64,000 nt of DNA from Psychrosphaera aestuarii. GTDB lineage: Bacteria; Pseudomonadota; Gammaproteobacteria; Enterobacterales; Alteromonadaceae. The notes under the pieces are model-generated. The model made no database searches, was not told the DNA's origin, and worked only from the letters and a program-made list of their open reading frames with translations. The stretch is taken from assembly GCF_017948405.1 (NCBI RefSeq), contig NZ_CP072844.1, positions 2,728,001 to 2,792,000 of the forward strand. Reading direction: 5' to 3'. The translations under genes were made by a program, and so were the position numbers. Positions 19,030 to 28,624 of the stretch are shown piece by piece (position 1 is the first letter of the stretch; each line of letters opens with the position of its first letter).

Positions 19030-20454
19030 ATGGCATCATCTTTGTTCATCACCGACGTGTTAAAGCAGGTCAAAAATAAGTACCTGGCTCTGATCGGTGA
19101 CGCTGAACAATTTTATCTCGAGTTTGATGACACTATTGGCCGATACCAAAAAGAACAAAATCGTTTAAATGAAGCTAAACATCAACTCGAAACTATTATT
19201 GCTTTTGAAAAAAGTAATGGTTATTACCCGGCAATTAAAGATCAATCTGATACCGAAGCCTATCTTAACGAATTACAACAAATTATAGATAAAAGTCGTG
19301 CTGCAATAAAAACGCTAGAGCCTCGTATCTTAGGTGGATATCGCCGTCGCACTGCAATGGTTAATGAGCTTGCTGATATTATTATAGGAAATACCCTTAA
19401 TGAAAAAGACGCGAATAAGTTTATAACTACTCTGGTGCTACGTTCACCTTTACCCTCTGCGCATTCGCGTTGCCCTAGCAATGAAAAAAACAAGCCAATT
19501 TACATTGCGGCTTGGACAGCGTGCCTTTTTCACAGGCTAGTCGAACAAAGCTTAATCGACGATAAAAGCATTTTAGAAAAAGTACCTACTATGGTTCCAA
19601 GTGCAGATAATGAAGATGTTCTAGAGCCAAATCCAGACATGTTAAATCATTATATATGCGAAGTACTTAGGCCAATTGTAATAGCATCATTGATTCATCA
19701 AATTGGTAGTTACAGTGTTGATGCCAGCCAGTTTTATAAAGGCAATCGTTACCGACTACTAAATGACAAAGAGCGAGAAGGCTTGATTAAAGCCATTTTT
19801 GAAAATACAAATCGATATTTAGAATATGGTTTAGGCAAGCCAGATCAAGAAGCCTTTAGTTTTCAAGAAGCGGAAGACTATAAAAAAGCCGTTAATCGTT
19901 ACGATTTGACAGACTCCATTTTAAAAGGTTACGTGAAACCCAATAATGCGATGGGAAACCTACTTCGTATCCCTATGATTTATTCGTCTTTTCTGATGTC
20001 TACCAAGCCTAAGCACGACTATTCTATTATTTACAAAGCCTACGATATTATTAAAAGCGGAATAGACAAAGAGCTAATTCATGCGGGGTTTGGGACGCAG
20101 TTTTTAAAAATGGTCGGACAGTTTCCACTAGGCTCTGGAATTTATTTTATTTCTACAGAATCTGGGCAACCAGAAAGAGCGATTGTTATTGGCATGAATC
20201 CCCCAGAATATAACAGTGCCATAGTAAAGCAGATGACTCGTAGACAAATAAAGTACGATGACTTTTCGCAAACCTTAGTAAGTTATGAGTCCAATCTATT
20301 GAACGAGCAAGCCCGAAAAAACTCGGATTTTGGTAGCGCTTATTATGAAAAACAATTTCCGAGGGGATTCACATGGAACCCGGCAGAATTTTGGGAAATT
20401 GAAATCAATCAAGACACATTCTGGCGACGTGATAACACACTTAAAACCAATTAG
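19030..20454 (+). CDS. Uncharacterised protein resembling a degenerate HD-GYP domain protein
   Basis: A 474-residue, apparently cytoplasmic protein. Residues 25-100 look like a coiled coil. Several later blocks follow the order of HD-GYP phosphodiesterases. ASLIHQIGSYSVDASQFYKG (219-238) stands where these have 'aaLLHDIGKl.ip..il'. LRIPMIYSSFLMSTKPKHDY (312-331) stands where they have 'i..vaDvyDAlts.RpY'. FPLGSGIYFISTESGQPERAIVI (365-387) stands where they have the 'yPvGt.V.L..Ge.aiVv' tail. The HD pair reads H-Q, the Lys of DIGK is Ser, and no HHE...GYP block is seen, so it should not bind the metals or cleave cyclic-di-GMP. This reading is an inference from pattern. It is transcribed alone, divergent from ndk. 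Confidence 0.55.
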   Translation: MASSLFITDVLKQVKNKYLALIGDAEQFYLEFDDTIGRYQKEQNRLNEAKHQLETIIAFEKSNGYYPAIKDQSDTEAYLNELQQIIDKSRAAIKTLEPRILGGYRRRTAMVNELADIIIGNTLNEKDANKFITTLVLRSPLPSAHSRCPSNEKNKPIYIAAWTACLFHRLVEQSLIDDKSILEKVPTMVPSADNEDVLEPNPDMLNHYICEVLRPIVIASLIHQIGSYSVDASQFYKGNRYRLLNDKEREGLIKAIFENTNRYLEYGLGKPDQEAFSFQEAEDYKKAVNRYDLTDSILKGYVKPNNAMGNLLRIPMIYSSFLMSTKPKHDYSIIYKAYDIIKSGIDKELIHAGFGTQFLKMVGQFPLGSGIYFISTESGQPERAIVIGMNPPEYNSAIVKQMTRRQIKYDDFSQTLVSYESNLLNEQARKNSDFGSAYYEKQFPRGFTWNPAEFWEIEINQDTFWRRDNTLKTN

Positions 20455-20500
20455 TCGATCAAATACCCGAACCCAAGTGCTTGAGCCATAAGTGACCGCC

Positions 20501-20914
20501 TTAGAAATCTACTTTGCCACGTGCTTTTTTTATTTGTGCGTGTTTTGTTTTGCTATCAAGCCTTTTTCTCTGCGATGAACGCGTCGGCTTTGTTGCTTTT
20601 CTAGGTGGTAGCGTCTTTATCGCCGAGCGGATAATTTCAACCAGACGTTCAATTGCCGTATCTCGGTTTTGTTGTTGTGTTCGGCTTTGTTGAGACTTAA
20701 TGATCAGCTCACCATCTTTTGTCACTCTCGAATCTTTCATTGCCAAAAGTCGCTCTTTGTAAAACAAAGGTAGACTCGAGGCTTTTATATCAAATCTTAG
20801 ATGGATAGCCGAGGAGACTTTATTTACGTTTTGTCCACCCGCGCCCTGCGCACGGATAGCATGAATTTCGATTTCATTATCGGCCAAGCTAACATTGTCG
20901 TTGATTACAATCAT
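20501..20914 (-). CDS. arfB: Ribosome-rescue peptidyl-tRNA hydrolase ArfB (YaeJ)
   Basis: ArfB releases peptides from ribosomes stalled without a stop codon. The 137-residue protein has the release-factor catalytic motif GGQ at 26-28 (QGAGGQNVNKVSSAIHLRF) and lacks the codon-recognition domains of RF1 and RF2. The C-terminal tail is strongly basic (SSQRKRLDSKTKHAQIKKARG), as needed to enter the empty mRNA channel. Its ATG follows the yacG stop after 1 base, so it is co-transcribed with yacG and probably zapD. Confidence 0.94.
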   Translation of the reverse strand: MIVINDNVSLADNEIEIHAIRAQGAGGQNVNKVSSAIHLRFDIKASSLPLFYKERLLAMKDSRVTKDGELIIKSQQSRTQQQNRDTAIERLVEIIRSAIKTLPPRKATKPTRSSQRKRLDSKTKHAQIKKARGKVDF

Positions 20915-20915
20915 A

Positions 20916-21146
20916 TTAACTATTCAAATAGCCTGAAGCGCGCTCTTCTAACAGTCGCTCAATTTGATCTAATTCAGATTCTGACATCGACGAGACTAAC
21001 GGCGATTCTGCAATACGATTAGACTCACTGGCCCATTCGCCTAAGTCAATAAGCTGGCAGCGCTTGCTACAAAATGGTCTAAATTCTGAGGCTGGTTCCC
21101 ACGTTACTTTTGCATCACAAGTAGGACAGTTCACTTTTGTTGTCAT
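20916..21146 (-). CDS. yacG: DNA gyrase inhibitor / zinc-ribbon protein YacG
   Basis: A small zinc protein of 76 residues that binds GyrB and inhibits gyrase in E. coli. The four zinc cysteines are at 7, 10, 26 and 30 (CPTC and CSKRC), followed by the conserved [14 protein letters not shown]. Length and context (coaE-zapD-yacG) are standard. It starts 11 bases after zapD. Confidence 0.95.
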   Translation of the reverse strand: MTTKVNCPTCDAKVTWEPASEFRPFCSKRCQLIDLGEWASESNRIAESPLVSSMSESELDQIERLLEERASGYLNS

Positions 21147-21157
21147 GTTTTACCCAA

Positions 21158-21907
21158 TCAACAGTTTGCTAATTCAAACTCGATTGTATCACTGACAGAA
21201 GTTTTTACAGAGCTTTTATCTGGCTTCATAAAGCTAATTGCAAAACGTCGATTGCTACCACTTACCGTAGGGAAATATCCAAGCTCAGGATCGTACTTAA
21301 CACGAAGTAAAGATACACTATCGGCACAGCTGTCTTGATAAAAGCCTTTATTGGCATGTTGCGTCGAAAACTCTGCAGACTCTCGAATAAATAAGAGAGA
21401 GAAGTTTAAGGCTTGTTCTAACGGTGCTAATACATTTAACCACGTCTTTATATTTTCTTGACGCTGTTCTACAGGCATAAGTCGCCAGTAATGAAACTGA
21501 GGTAAATCAAAGTCACAGGTGCCGCCTGCAATACCAAATCGCTGACGCAGGCTCGCTAAAAATTTATCTTCTTTTAAAACCTGACACGCTTTACTCATTT
21601 TGGATATTTGAGATTGAAGGTTGATCGTTTCTTTGAGGTTTTTTTGGAGAGATTCATTATGAATTTCAGGATGAGCAGACCAACGTAACATGCTTTTTTC
21701 AAGCAAATCGAGGTAATACGTTAATGTGCCACGAATATCATTACGCTCTAATACTTCTATCGTACTAAATAATGCACTAAAAAAAGGCTGGATATGAATT
21801 TGTTCACTAACATCTTGATGGGCTGACAATTGCGTGAAAAGCAATTCCAATCGCATTAGTAGTCTTACTTTTTCGTTAAGTGGGTGTTCGTAAACAACAG
21901 AATTCAT
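21158..21907 (-). CDS. zapD: Cell division protein ZapD
   Basis: ZapD (YacF) cross-links FtsZ filaments and supports Z-ring formation. The 249-residue protein begins with the typical YEHPLNEKVRLLMRLELLF and has the later FHYWRLMPVEQRQENIKTWL block. Charged helices and beta sheet are expected, with no membrane segment. It lies between coaE and yacG as in most gammaproteobacteria. Assignment is by family pattern and context. Confidence 0.94.
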   Translation of the reverse strand: MNSVVYEHPLNEKVRLLMRLELLFTQLSAHQDVSEQIHIQPFFSALFSTIEVLERNDIRGTLTYYLDLLEKSMLRWSAHPEIHNESLQKNLKETINLQSQISKMSKACQVLKEDKFLASLRQRFGIAGGTCDFDLPQFHYWRLMPVEQRQENIKTWLNVLAPLEQALNFSLLFIRESAEFSTQHANKGFYQDSCADSVSLLRVKYDPELGYFPTVSGSNRRFAISFMKPDKSSVKTSVSDTIEFELANC

Positions 21908-21967
21908 GGTTAACCGTACTTTTTTATTGTTATTAGTCCAACTGGCAACAAGTTATTCCAATATGAG

Positions 21968-22624
21968 TTAACCAACTCCAAGTGTCAAATATTTATTATG
22001 TAATTTAACCACTTGCTCTTTAAGAAACACCAAATCTTGATTATTATCAATCACATCATCCGCCTTCGCCAATCTGCTATCTCGATCAATTTGGCTGGCA
22101 ATAATAGCGGTTATTTGTTCGGCAGAGACTCGATCCCTAGACGATGCGCGGGTTACCTGAGTTTTATGGGAAACGTCGACAACTAACACGCGATGACAAA
22201 CTTGCTCTAAACCATTTTCAAGTAATAACGGTGCCGACAAAATAACATACGCAGAAGTCGCCTCGCTAAGTTGTTTTAATAAGGCGTGCCTAATTGCCGG
22301 TTGCATTATATTGTTTAACGCTACTTTGTCTTTTTCATTGGTAAAAATACGATCACGTAATTTAGCTCGATTAAGACGGCCATCTTCCAACAAAACTTCT
22401 TTACCAAACGTTTTTTCGATTTGTGCCAAAACTGGCGAGCCTGGCTCAACAACTTCTCGGGCCACCACATCAGCATCAACCACCGTGATGCCAAATTCGG
22501 CGAACATATCACTTGCAGCCGTTTTCCCCGAGCCAATGCCACCAGTTAATCCTATAACAATAGGCGCTTTGGTTCCCTTAAGGTTACTATTGGACTTGAT
22601 ATTAGGATTCGCCTTTAAACTCAT
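21968..22624 (-). CDS. coaE: Dephospho-CoA kinase
   Basis: CoaE phosphorylates the 3'-OH of dephospho-CoA, the last step of coenzyme A synthesis. The P-loop GLTGGIGSGKT is at 25-35, followed by VVDADVVAREVVEPG, and a lid region near YVILSAPLLLENGL. The start at 22624 gives 218 residues with about 20 residues before the P-loop strand, longer than in E. coli; no later start codon precedes the P-loop. The frame is open upstream into the pilD end, but that part is hydrophobic and unlike the family. The start lies 16 bases downstream of the pilD stop. Confidence 0.94.
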   Translation of the reverse strand: MSLKANPNIKSNSNLKGTKAPIVIGLTGGIGSGKTAASDMFAEFGITVVDADVVAREVVEPGSPVLAQIEKTFGKEVLLEDGRLNRAKLRDRIFTNEKDKVALNNIMQPAIRHALLKQLSEATSAYVILSAPLLLENGLEQVCHRVLVVDVSHKTQVTRASSRDRVSAEQITAIIASQIDRDSRLAKADDVIDNNQDLVFLKEQVVKLHNKYLTLGVG

Positions 22625-22640
22625 GTAACAACCCCACAGG

Positions 22641-23537
22641 CTATAACAAAGAAAGATAACCGTTAAGCATCTCATCGCCCCAAAGCATAGTTAACCAACC
22701 TGCAATGGCTAAATAAGGGCCAAATGGAATTTGTGAGTTTTTGGTTTTATCTCCAAAGGCCATCATACTTAGACCAATAACCGCACCTACAGCTGAAGAT
22801 AGTAGAATCACCATAGGTAACTTTACGATACCAACGGTAGCACCTATGACCGCAAGCAATTTAAAGTCGCCAAAACCCATGCCTTCTTTACCGGTTAGGA
22901 GCTTAAAACCCCAATAAACAAACCATAAACTTAAATAACCAGCTGCGGCCCCAATGATAGCCCACTTAGGCTCTAAAAATACGTTCCAAACCGAAGCCAT
23001 TAACATTAGCCATAGCAAGGGTAACGTAAGCTGATCTGGCAATAACATTTTGTCGATATCGATAAATATCAAGCAAACAAATACCCAAGTTAATAACACT
23101 AAAAAGACAGTCTCTAACGAATAACCAAACTTGACTGCGACAATCGCAGAAGCGACGGCGGTCAGTAACTCAATCGCTGGATAACGCATTGAAATAGGGT
23201 TGGCACATGAGCCACATTTACCTTTTAATAATAAATAACTCAGTACTGGAATATTTTGCCAAGCTTTTACCGGTGCGTTGCATGATGGACAATGTGAGTC
23301 GGGTTTAACTAAGTTGAATTGTAAGTCTTGCTCAGATTGCTTTTGAGATTTTTTTGGGTTTTTCAGCTCGTCTTCCAGCAGTTCTCGGCATTCACAAGCC
23401 CACTGCTTTTCCATCATTACCGGCAATCGATAAATTACAACGTTTAAAAAGCTACCAACTAATAACGATAAAATCGTAACAAACGAGATAAAAAAAACAC
23501 TGGAGTGTTCCAATAAATAAAAAAACTGATCAAACAT
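22641..23537 (-). CDS. pilD: Prepilin peptidase / N-methyltransferase PilD
   Basis: PilD cuts the leader from type IV prepilins and type II secretion pseudopilins at the inner membrane and methylates the new N-terminal residue. The 298-residue protein has the cytoplasmic zinc tetracysteine domain (C83, C86, C108, C111) and about seven later membrane segments. The catalytic aspartates lie in FIDIDKMLLPDQLTLP (around 160-168) and GMGFGDFKLL (D224). It is downstream of pilC, as expected. Both domains are present, so it should act both as protease and methylase. Confidence 0.96.
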   Translation of the reverse strand: MFDQFFYLLEHSSVFFISFVTILSLLVGSFLNVVIYRLPVMMEKQWACECRELLEDELKNPKKSQKQSEQDLQFNLVKPDSHCPSCNAPVKAWQNIPVLSYLLLKGKCGSCANPISMRYPAIELLTAVASAIVAVKFGYSLETVFLVLLTWVFVCLIFIDIDKMLLPDQLTLPLLWLMLMASVWNVFLEPKWAIIGAAAGYLSLWFVYWGFKLLTGKEGMGFGDFKLLAVIGATVGIVKLPMVILLSSAVGAVIGLSMMAFGDKTKNSQIPFGPYLAIAGWLTMLWGDEMLNGYLSLL

Positions 23538-23611
23538 GGAAGGTTCTTCTGCTCACTAATTTATAGAAAGGCGCCGACTTATCGATAAAACATAAAGCCG
23601 GCTATTAATCT

Positions 23612-24847
23612 TTATACGGCGTTACCCATTTGGAAAATAGGTAGGTACATAACAACAATAAGACCACCGATAATGGTGCCTAAAAATACCATAATAAACG
23701 GCTCGATTAGTGCTGTTATACCATCTACAGCGTCGTCTACTTCTTGCTCGTATACGTTTGCAACTCGCTCAAGCATTGTATCTAACGCACCAGATTCTTC
23801 ACCAATAGATACCATTTGAGTCACCATATCAGGGAACAGGTTCGTTGCTCGCATCGCCACATGCATCATGTTACCTGCCGACACATCCGCTTTAATTTCT
23901 TGAATTGCACGCTTGTATACCGCATTACCTGAAGCTCCAGCTGCAGAGCTTAGCGCTTCGTGCAATGGTACACCCGCGGCAAAAGTAGTGGAAAGCGTTC
24001 GTGCATATCGAGCAATTGCACCTTTGTTAACAATATTACCGACAATGGGCGCTTTTAATAACAAGGCGTCCATGGAATCGGCAAAGCGTTTGTTGGTTCT
24101 TAACGCTCGCTTAAACAAATAAATCCCAACCGCTATACCGGCAACAACATAAATCCAATAATCTTGCGCCACTTTAGAGGCCGCAATCGCCATTTGAGTC
24201 GGCGCCGGTAATTCAGCTCCAAAACTTGCGAATATGTCTTCAAAGCTAGGGATTACATAGACCAATAAAATACCCACAACGATAAATGAAATCGCTAATA
24301 TCGCGATTGGGTATGTCATGGCTTTTTTGATTTTAGACTTAAGGGCTTCAGACTTTTCTTTATAAATGGCGATTCGATCGAAAATGCTGTCTAGCGCGCC
24401 TGACTTTTCTCCAGACTCAACAAGGTCGCAATACAGATCATCAAAGTATTTAGGCTGTGTTCTTAAAGCATCTGCTACTGGCGAGCCTGACTGAACGTGC
24501 ATTAAAACATCGGTAACGAGTTTTTGAAGGTTAGGTTTTTCGGCTCCTTTGGCGATCATTTCAAGTGATTGCACTAGTGGCACGCCGGCGGTTAGCATAG
24601 TTGCTATTTGTCGAGTTAATACCGCGATGTCTTTGCTATCGACTGGTTTATTGCCAGCACCAAATAAAGGTGTTGGTTTTTTACGAACCTTAGTGGGCGT
24701 TATGCCTTGCTTTTTTAATAGTCCTTTCGCTTCGGTTGGCGACATAGCGAAGATTTCGCCTTTAATTTTACCACCACGGCGATTTAATCCTTCATAAACG
24801 TAGGCAATCTGCTTTTTAACGGCTTTTTTCTTGTTGTTATCTGCCAT
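23612..24847 (-). CDS. pilC: Type IV pilus inner-membrane platform protein PilC
   Basis: PilC (GspF family) is the inner-membrane platform on which the pilus assembly ATPase acts. The 411-residue protein has two GspF repeats, each about 120 residues, with the first near 75-198 (LTRQIATMLTAGVPLVQSLEMI) and the second near 275-400 (YARTLSTTFAAGVPLHEALSSA). Membrane segments lie near 176-196, 225-245 and 380-400. It starts 22 bases after pilB. Confidence 0.96.
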   Translation of the reverse strand: MADNNKKKAVKKQIAYVYEGLNRRGGKIKGEIFAMSPTEAKGLLKKQGITPTKVRKKPTPLFGAGNKPVDSKDIAVLTRQIATMLTAGVPLVQSLEMIAKGAEKPNLQKLVTDVLMHVQSGSPVADALRTQPKYFDDLYCDLVESGEKSGALDSIFDRIAIYKEKSEALKSKIKKAMTYPIAILAISFIVVGILLVYVIPSFEDIFASFGAELPAPTQMAIAASKVAQDYWIYVVAGIAVGIYLFKRALRTNKRFADSMDALLLKAPIVGNIVNKGAIARYARTLSTTFAAGVPLHEALSSAAGASGNAVYKRAIQEIKADVSAGNMMHVAMRATNLFPDMVTQMVSIGEESGALDTMLERVANVYEQEVDDAVDGITALIEPFIMVFLGTIIGGLIVVMYLPIFQMGNAV

Positions 24848-24869
24848 AATTTTCGCTTATTTTCCTTGG

Positions 24870-26573
24870 TTAAGAGTTTGTTACGCGGTTAACTTCAGTA
24901 AGGCTTGTCATCCCGGAGGCGGCCTTAATCAAACCTGACTTACGAAGATTATTAACACCTTCTGCGTCCGCTTGTTTGGCAATATCTAATGAGTTACCGC
25001 CTTCCATGATAATAGTACGCATGCGTTCGCTTAGTTTTAAAACTTCATAAATACCAACTCGGCCTTTGTAGCCATTAGTGCAATCATTACAACCAACCGG
25101 CTTAAATAACGTCATGGTATTAATTTGTTCTTGGCTAAAGCCTTCGCGAATAAGTTCTTGCTCTGGTAAGTCCGTTTCTGGCTCTTTACATTTTGAGCAT
25201 AAACGACGCGCGAGTCGCTGCGCAATAATCAGTGATACGGAACTAGCGATGTTATATGCTGGCACACCCATGTTAGCTAAACGCGTTAGTGTTTCTGGTG
25301 CTGAGTTTGTGTGAAGTGTTGATAAAACTAAGTGACCAGTTTGCGCGGCTTTAATAGATATTTCGGCTGTTTCCAAGTCTCGGATCTCACCAACCATGAT
25401 GATGTCTGGATCTTGTCGTAAAAAGGCTTTTAGCGCAGAAGCAAAGTCTAAACCGGCCTTCACATTCATTTGAACTTGGTTTATGCCTGATAAGTTAATT
25501 TCTACCGGATCTTCCGCCGTTGAGATGTTTCGCTCTGGCGTATTAAGAATATTTAAACCGGTATAAAGTGATACTGTTTTACCTGAACCCGTTGGCCCAG
25601 TAACCAAAATCATGCCTTGTGGTTGCTCAAGTGCTTCCATGTACAAACGCTTCTGCTCTTCTTCGTAGCCGAGTACATCAATGCCTAACATGGCGCTTGA
25701 TGAGTCAAGGATACGCATTACCACTTTTTCGCCCCAAATGGTTGGTAACGTACTGACACGAAAATCGATGGATTTTTTAGCGGAAATTTTTAACTTAATC
25801 CGCCCATCTTGTGGCTTACGCTTTTCGGCAATATCAAGATTTGAGATAACTTTTATACGCGCTGACAGTCGCCCTGCTAATGCCGTTGGTGGTTTTGCTA
25901 CTTCTGTTAATATGCCATCAACACGAAAGCGAATTCGGTATTCTTTTTCATATGGTTCAAAATGCAAATCCGACGCGCCTTTTCGAATGGCGTCCATTAA
26001 TATTTTGTTAATGTAAACAACGATTGGAGCATCGTCTGAGCCACTTTCATCATTGACATTTTCGTTGGTATCTATTGACTCAGTTTCTAAGTCGGCCAAC
26101 TCAAACATGTCGCTTTCATCTACGCCTAAACCATCTTCGAGTGAAGAAAAGGCATGATGGATCATAGCGGCAAGCGGACCCGGCTCACACACTACAAACT
26201 CCGTTTGCATGCCGGTATTAAATTCAAAATCTTCTTGTGCCGATACGTCGGTAGGATCGCTTGTTGCTAAGAATAAAGTTCGACCTTTTTTAGCAACAGG
26301 TAAAACTTGATGTTTTAACGCCAGTTTTTCATTTTTTACCTCTTCAGGAATAGTGGCGATATCAAACTGGCTAATATCAAAACGCGGCACGCCAAAACGT
26401 TGACTAACAAACAAAACAAGGTTTTCCGCCGAGACGATATTCTCAGCAACCAAGGTTTCTGGCATTGAATGGTATTGGCTACGATTTGCTTTGGCTTTTT
26501 CAACGTCTTCATCCGAAATCAGTTGATGGCTTAGTAGCTGCCTAAGCAGTGCACCTTTGTACGTATTTGGCAT
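24870..26573 (-). CDS. pilB: Type IV pilus assembly ATPase PilB
   Basis: PilB powers pilus extension. The 567-residue protein has an N-terminal GspE-II/MshEN-like domain, the nucleotide-binding domain with Walker A GPTGSGKT at 326-333, an aspartate box (SDLHFEP) and Walker B region ([12 protein letters not shown]). The zinc tetracysteine is present (CSKCKEPE ... CNDC). Order pilA-pilB-pilC-pilD on the minus strand is the classical cluster; pilA is 306 bases upstream and has its own terminator, so pilB is probably transcribed mainly from its own promoter. Confidence 0.96.
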   Translation of the reverse strand: MPNTYKGALLRQLLSHQLISDEDVEKAKANRSQYHSMPETLVAENIVSAENLVLFVSQRFGVPRFDISQFDIATIPEEVKNEKLALKHQVLPVAKKGRTLFLATSDPTDVSAQEDFEFNTGMQTEFVVCEPGPLAAMIHHAFSSLEDGLGVDESDMFELADLETESIDTNENVNDESGSDDAPIVVYINKILMDAIRKGASDLHFEPYEKEYRIRFRVDGILTEVAKPPTALAGRLSARIKVISNLDIAEKRKPQDGRIKLKISAKKSIDFRVSTLPTIWGEKVVMRILDSSSAMLGIDVLGYEEEQKRLYMEALEQPQGMILVTGPTGSGKTVSLYTGLNILNTPERNISTAEDPVEINLSGINQVQMNVKAGLDFASALKAFLRQDPDIIMVGEIRDLETAEISIKAAQTGHLVLSTLHTNSAPETLTRLANMGVPAYNIASSVSLIIAQRLARRLCSKCKEPETDLPEQELIREGFSQEQINTMTLFKPVGCNDCTNGYKGRVGIYEVLKLSERMRTIIMEGGNSLDIAKQADAEGVNNLRKSGLIKAASGMTSLTEVNRVTNS

Positions 26574-26836
26574 ATCTTAAATAAACTAATCCTGATTATT
26601 ATTAAATAAGATTATGGAGTGCTTGGCGCTCGGTAGCAACCGTTTCTTAAAAGGAATTAGGGATTTACTGGAATTTTGTGCAAATTATAGGTCTAGATTT
26701 TCTTCGAATCGTAGCGTAATAGTTTTAGGTACAAACTGTGGGACACTTTAAAGGGAATTTAAGCGCTTTGAAATTCGAAATCTTGGGCTTGAGACTGCTT
26801 TGGCTTCAATGTTCCGCGCTGGTAACCAGTTGGATC
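26574..26836. other. Intergenic region between pilA and pilB
   Basis: About 260 bases between the pilA terminator and pilB. No credible gene was found; a 66-codon frame on the plus strand runs through the terminator and into pilA antisense and is rejected. The region should contain the pilB promoter, which I cannot place with confidence. Confidence 0.5.
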
Positions 26837-26862
26837 AAAAAAGGCCACCGAAGTGACCTTTT
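26837..26862 (-). terminator. Intrinsic terminator after pilA (UUCG tetraloop)
   Basis: On the minus strand a 10-bp stem, including four A-U pairs and one G-U pair, is closed by a C(UUCG)G tetraloop and followed by a run of six T. It begins 17 bases after the pilA stop. This is a strong design and should limit read-through from pilA into pilB. Confidence 0.9.
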
Positions 26863-26879
26863 GGAGCTTCTATCTCAAT

Positions 26880-27368
26880 TTAACCGATACGAGGTAGGTA
26901 TTGAGCACTTAAAGTTCCACCTGTTACTGCATACGTAACTACACCATTTGCAAGTGTAGCAGTAATTAGCACTGTTTTGCCTGCTAATTCAGTTGGTACA
27001 TCAGCATTTTGCGCAACAGTATCAAAAGTCACTGTCATTACGCCAGTAGCACCATTCCAACCAATAGTATTAACGTCACCGCCAGCGGCCATTGCTGTGA
27101 TGTCTGCCCAAGCTGCATTTGTTGCTGGGTCATAATAACCTACGTTTGCAAAGTGTGCAGCAGTTGTAGGAAGCGCGTTATTTAACGCTGCATACTCAGA
27201 AATCGCGTTCTGAAGTGGACGAATTTGCGCAGATACAGTTGTTGTCGACTCTGTACGAAGCGTATAAGTTTGGTACTGAGGAACCGCTACCGATGCCAAG
27301 ATACCGATGATCGCGATTACGATCATTAATTCAATTAGGGTAAAACCTTTTTGTTGACGGTTTTTCAT
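26880..27368 (-). CDS. pilA: Type IV major pilin PilA (prepilin)
   Basis: A 162-residue prepilin. The leader MKNRQQKG is cut by PilD before [22 protein letters not shown], the hydrophobic N-terminal helix with the conserved Glu5. The start at 27368 is chosen because AGGAG lies 7 bases upstream; an ATG two codons earlier almost touches that site. The globular part is Ala-, Thr- and Asn-rich and contains no cysteine at all, so the usual C-terminal disulfide loop of PilA is absent (finding). The strong terminator and place before pilB support a major rather than minor pilin. Confidence 0.93.
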   Translation of the reverse strand: MKNRQQKGFTLIELMIVIAIIGILASVAVPQYQTYTLRTESTTTVSAQIRPLQNAISEYAALNNALPTTAAHFANVGYYDPATNAAWADITAMAAGGDVNTIGWNGATGVMTVTFDTVAQNADVPTELAGKTVLITATLANGVVTYAVTGGTLSAQYLPRIG

Positions 27369-27640
27369 ATTCATACTCCTGATATGTATTTTCATGAAAT
27401 TATTATTGTTTAAAATTGTTTCCATTGTGACTAAGTTAAATGAAATTACAAGAATGAATTTCAATTCAACGTGTTAAACCTTGTATCCAAGGACACTTTT
27501 ATTCGTCACTAATAATTTATCGACAGTTTTACTAAATTTGCATCCAACTTACATCAATTGCGAACACGAAAACCAGTCATGGCAATTTTTACACTAGTTC
27601 GCTACCCAATTGCAAGGCAAAATTGGTACAAAAGTGCTGA

Positions 27641-28486
27641 TCAGTTATTAAATCGCATAGAAAGATCAATTGCATCGATATGTTTTGTTAAACCACCAAT
27701 AGAAATATAATCTACATTTAGGCTGGCATACGACTTAAATTTTTCACCATCCATATTGCCAGAGGCTTCCAATTTCACTTGGCCTTTAGCCAGTGATACG
27801 GCTTGTTCCGTCTCTTCAACACTAAAGTTATCTAACATCACAATATCAGCCCCAGCTTCAATAGCTTCCTGCAACTCATCTAACGACTCCACTTCAACTT
27901 CAATTGGCTTGCCTGGATTCAATTGCTTAGCTTGACCAACCGCCGCATGAATGCCCCCAGCGGCTTGCAAATGATTCTCTTTAATCAAATAAGCATCAAA
28001 CAAGCCAATGCGATGGTTTTTTCCGCCACCGCAAGTAACTGCATATTTTTGTGCGAGCCTAAGTCCCGGAATTGTTTTCCTAGTGTCTAAAATTTCAGTT
28101 TTACTACCAAGTTCTTTTACAAAATTTACGTAGCTAGCTGTTGATGTTGCCGTTGCCGATAAGGTTTGCAAAAAATTTAATGCTGTGCGTTCTGCCGTTA
28201 AAATTGTGCGAGCTGGTCCTTCAAATGTAAATAAGGTTTGATTCGCCTTTACCTTGTCACCATCTTGCACTAACCAAGTTATTAAAATGTTTTTATCTAC
28301 CTGTTGGCAGGTTTCGTTAACCCATTCAACACCACATATAACCGCATCTTGGCGAGTAATCACTTTACCTGATGCCTTGGCATCGGCTGGAATAAGTTGC
28401 GCGGTAATATCAGCAGAGGCATCTTGGTTATTTAAGTCCTCAAGTAATGCTTGTGATACTTGTTGAGGAATTAACGACTTATACAT
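27641..28486 (-). CDS. nadC: Nicotinate-nucleotide pyrophosphorylase (quinolinate phosphoribosyltransferase)
   Basis: NadC makes nicotinate mononucleotide from quinolinate and PRPP in de novo NAD synthesis, releasing CO2. The 281-residue protein has the family blocks ERTALNFLQTLSATAT, LDTRKTIPGLRLAQKYAV and CGGGKNHRIGLFDAYLIKENH, which hold the basic substrate-binding residues, and the C-terminal barrel strands (EVEVESLDELQEA, IVMLDNFS, EASGNM). Its place upstream of pilA on the same strand is common in gammaproteobacteria. Confidence 0.96.
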   Translation of the reverse strand: MYKSLIPQQVSQALLEDLNNQDASADITAQLIPADAKASGKVITRQDAVICGVEWVNETCQQVDKNILITWLVQDGDKVKANQTLFTFEGPARTILTAERTALNFLQTLSATATSTASYVNFVKELGSKTEILDTRKTIPGLRLAQKYAVTCGGGKNHRIGLFDAYLIKENHLQAAGGIHAAVGQAKQLNPGKPIEVEVESLDELQEAIEAGADIVMLDNFSVEETEQAVSLAKGQVKLEASGNMDGEKFKSYASLNVDYISIGGLTKHIDAIDLSMRFNN

Positions 28487-28624
28487 TTTACGTTCCTAAA
28501 ATTAACTAAAAAGGTAAGCAATACCAGGGACTGCTTAACGGTTTATTTTTTCATTATCTACTTTGCAAAGTGCTATGTGTGCTATTTATAAACTATGATC
28601 ACTTTATTGATACGGATACCATCT

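Noticed and set aside
26738..26938. 66-codon frame on the plus strand between pilB and pilA
   Set aside because: It crosses the pilA terminator and runs antisense into pilA, with no ribosome site.
27540..27600. Possible sigma-54 promoter upstream of pilA
   Set aside because: The best match has the GG and GC elements one base too far apart, so it does not meet the strict -24/-12 spacing.
27604..27628. Inverted repeat CCAATT/AATTGG after nadC
   Set aside because: Only a 6-bp AT-rich stem and no T run; too weak to call a terminator.
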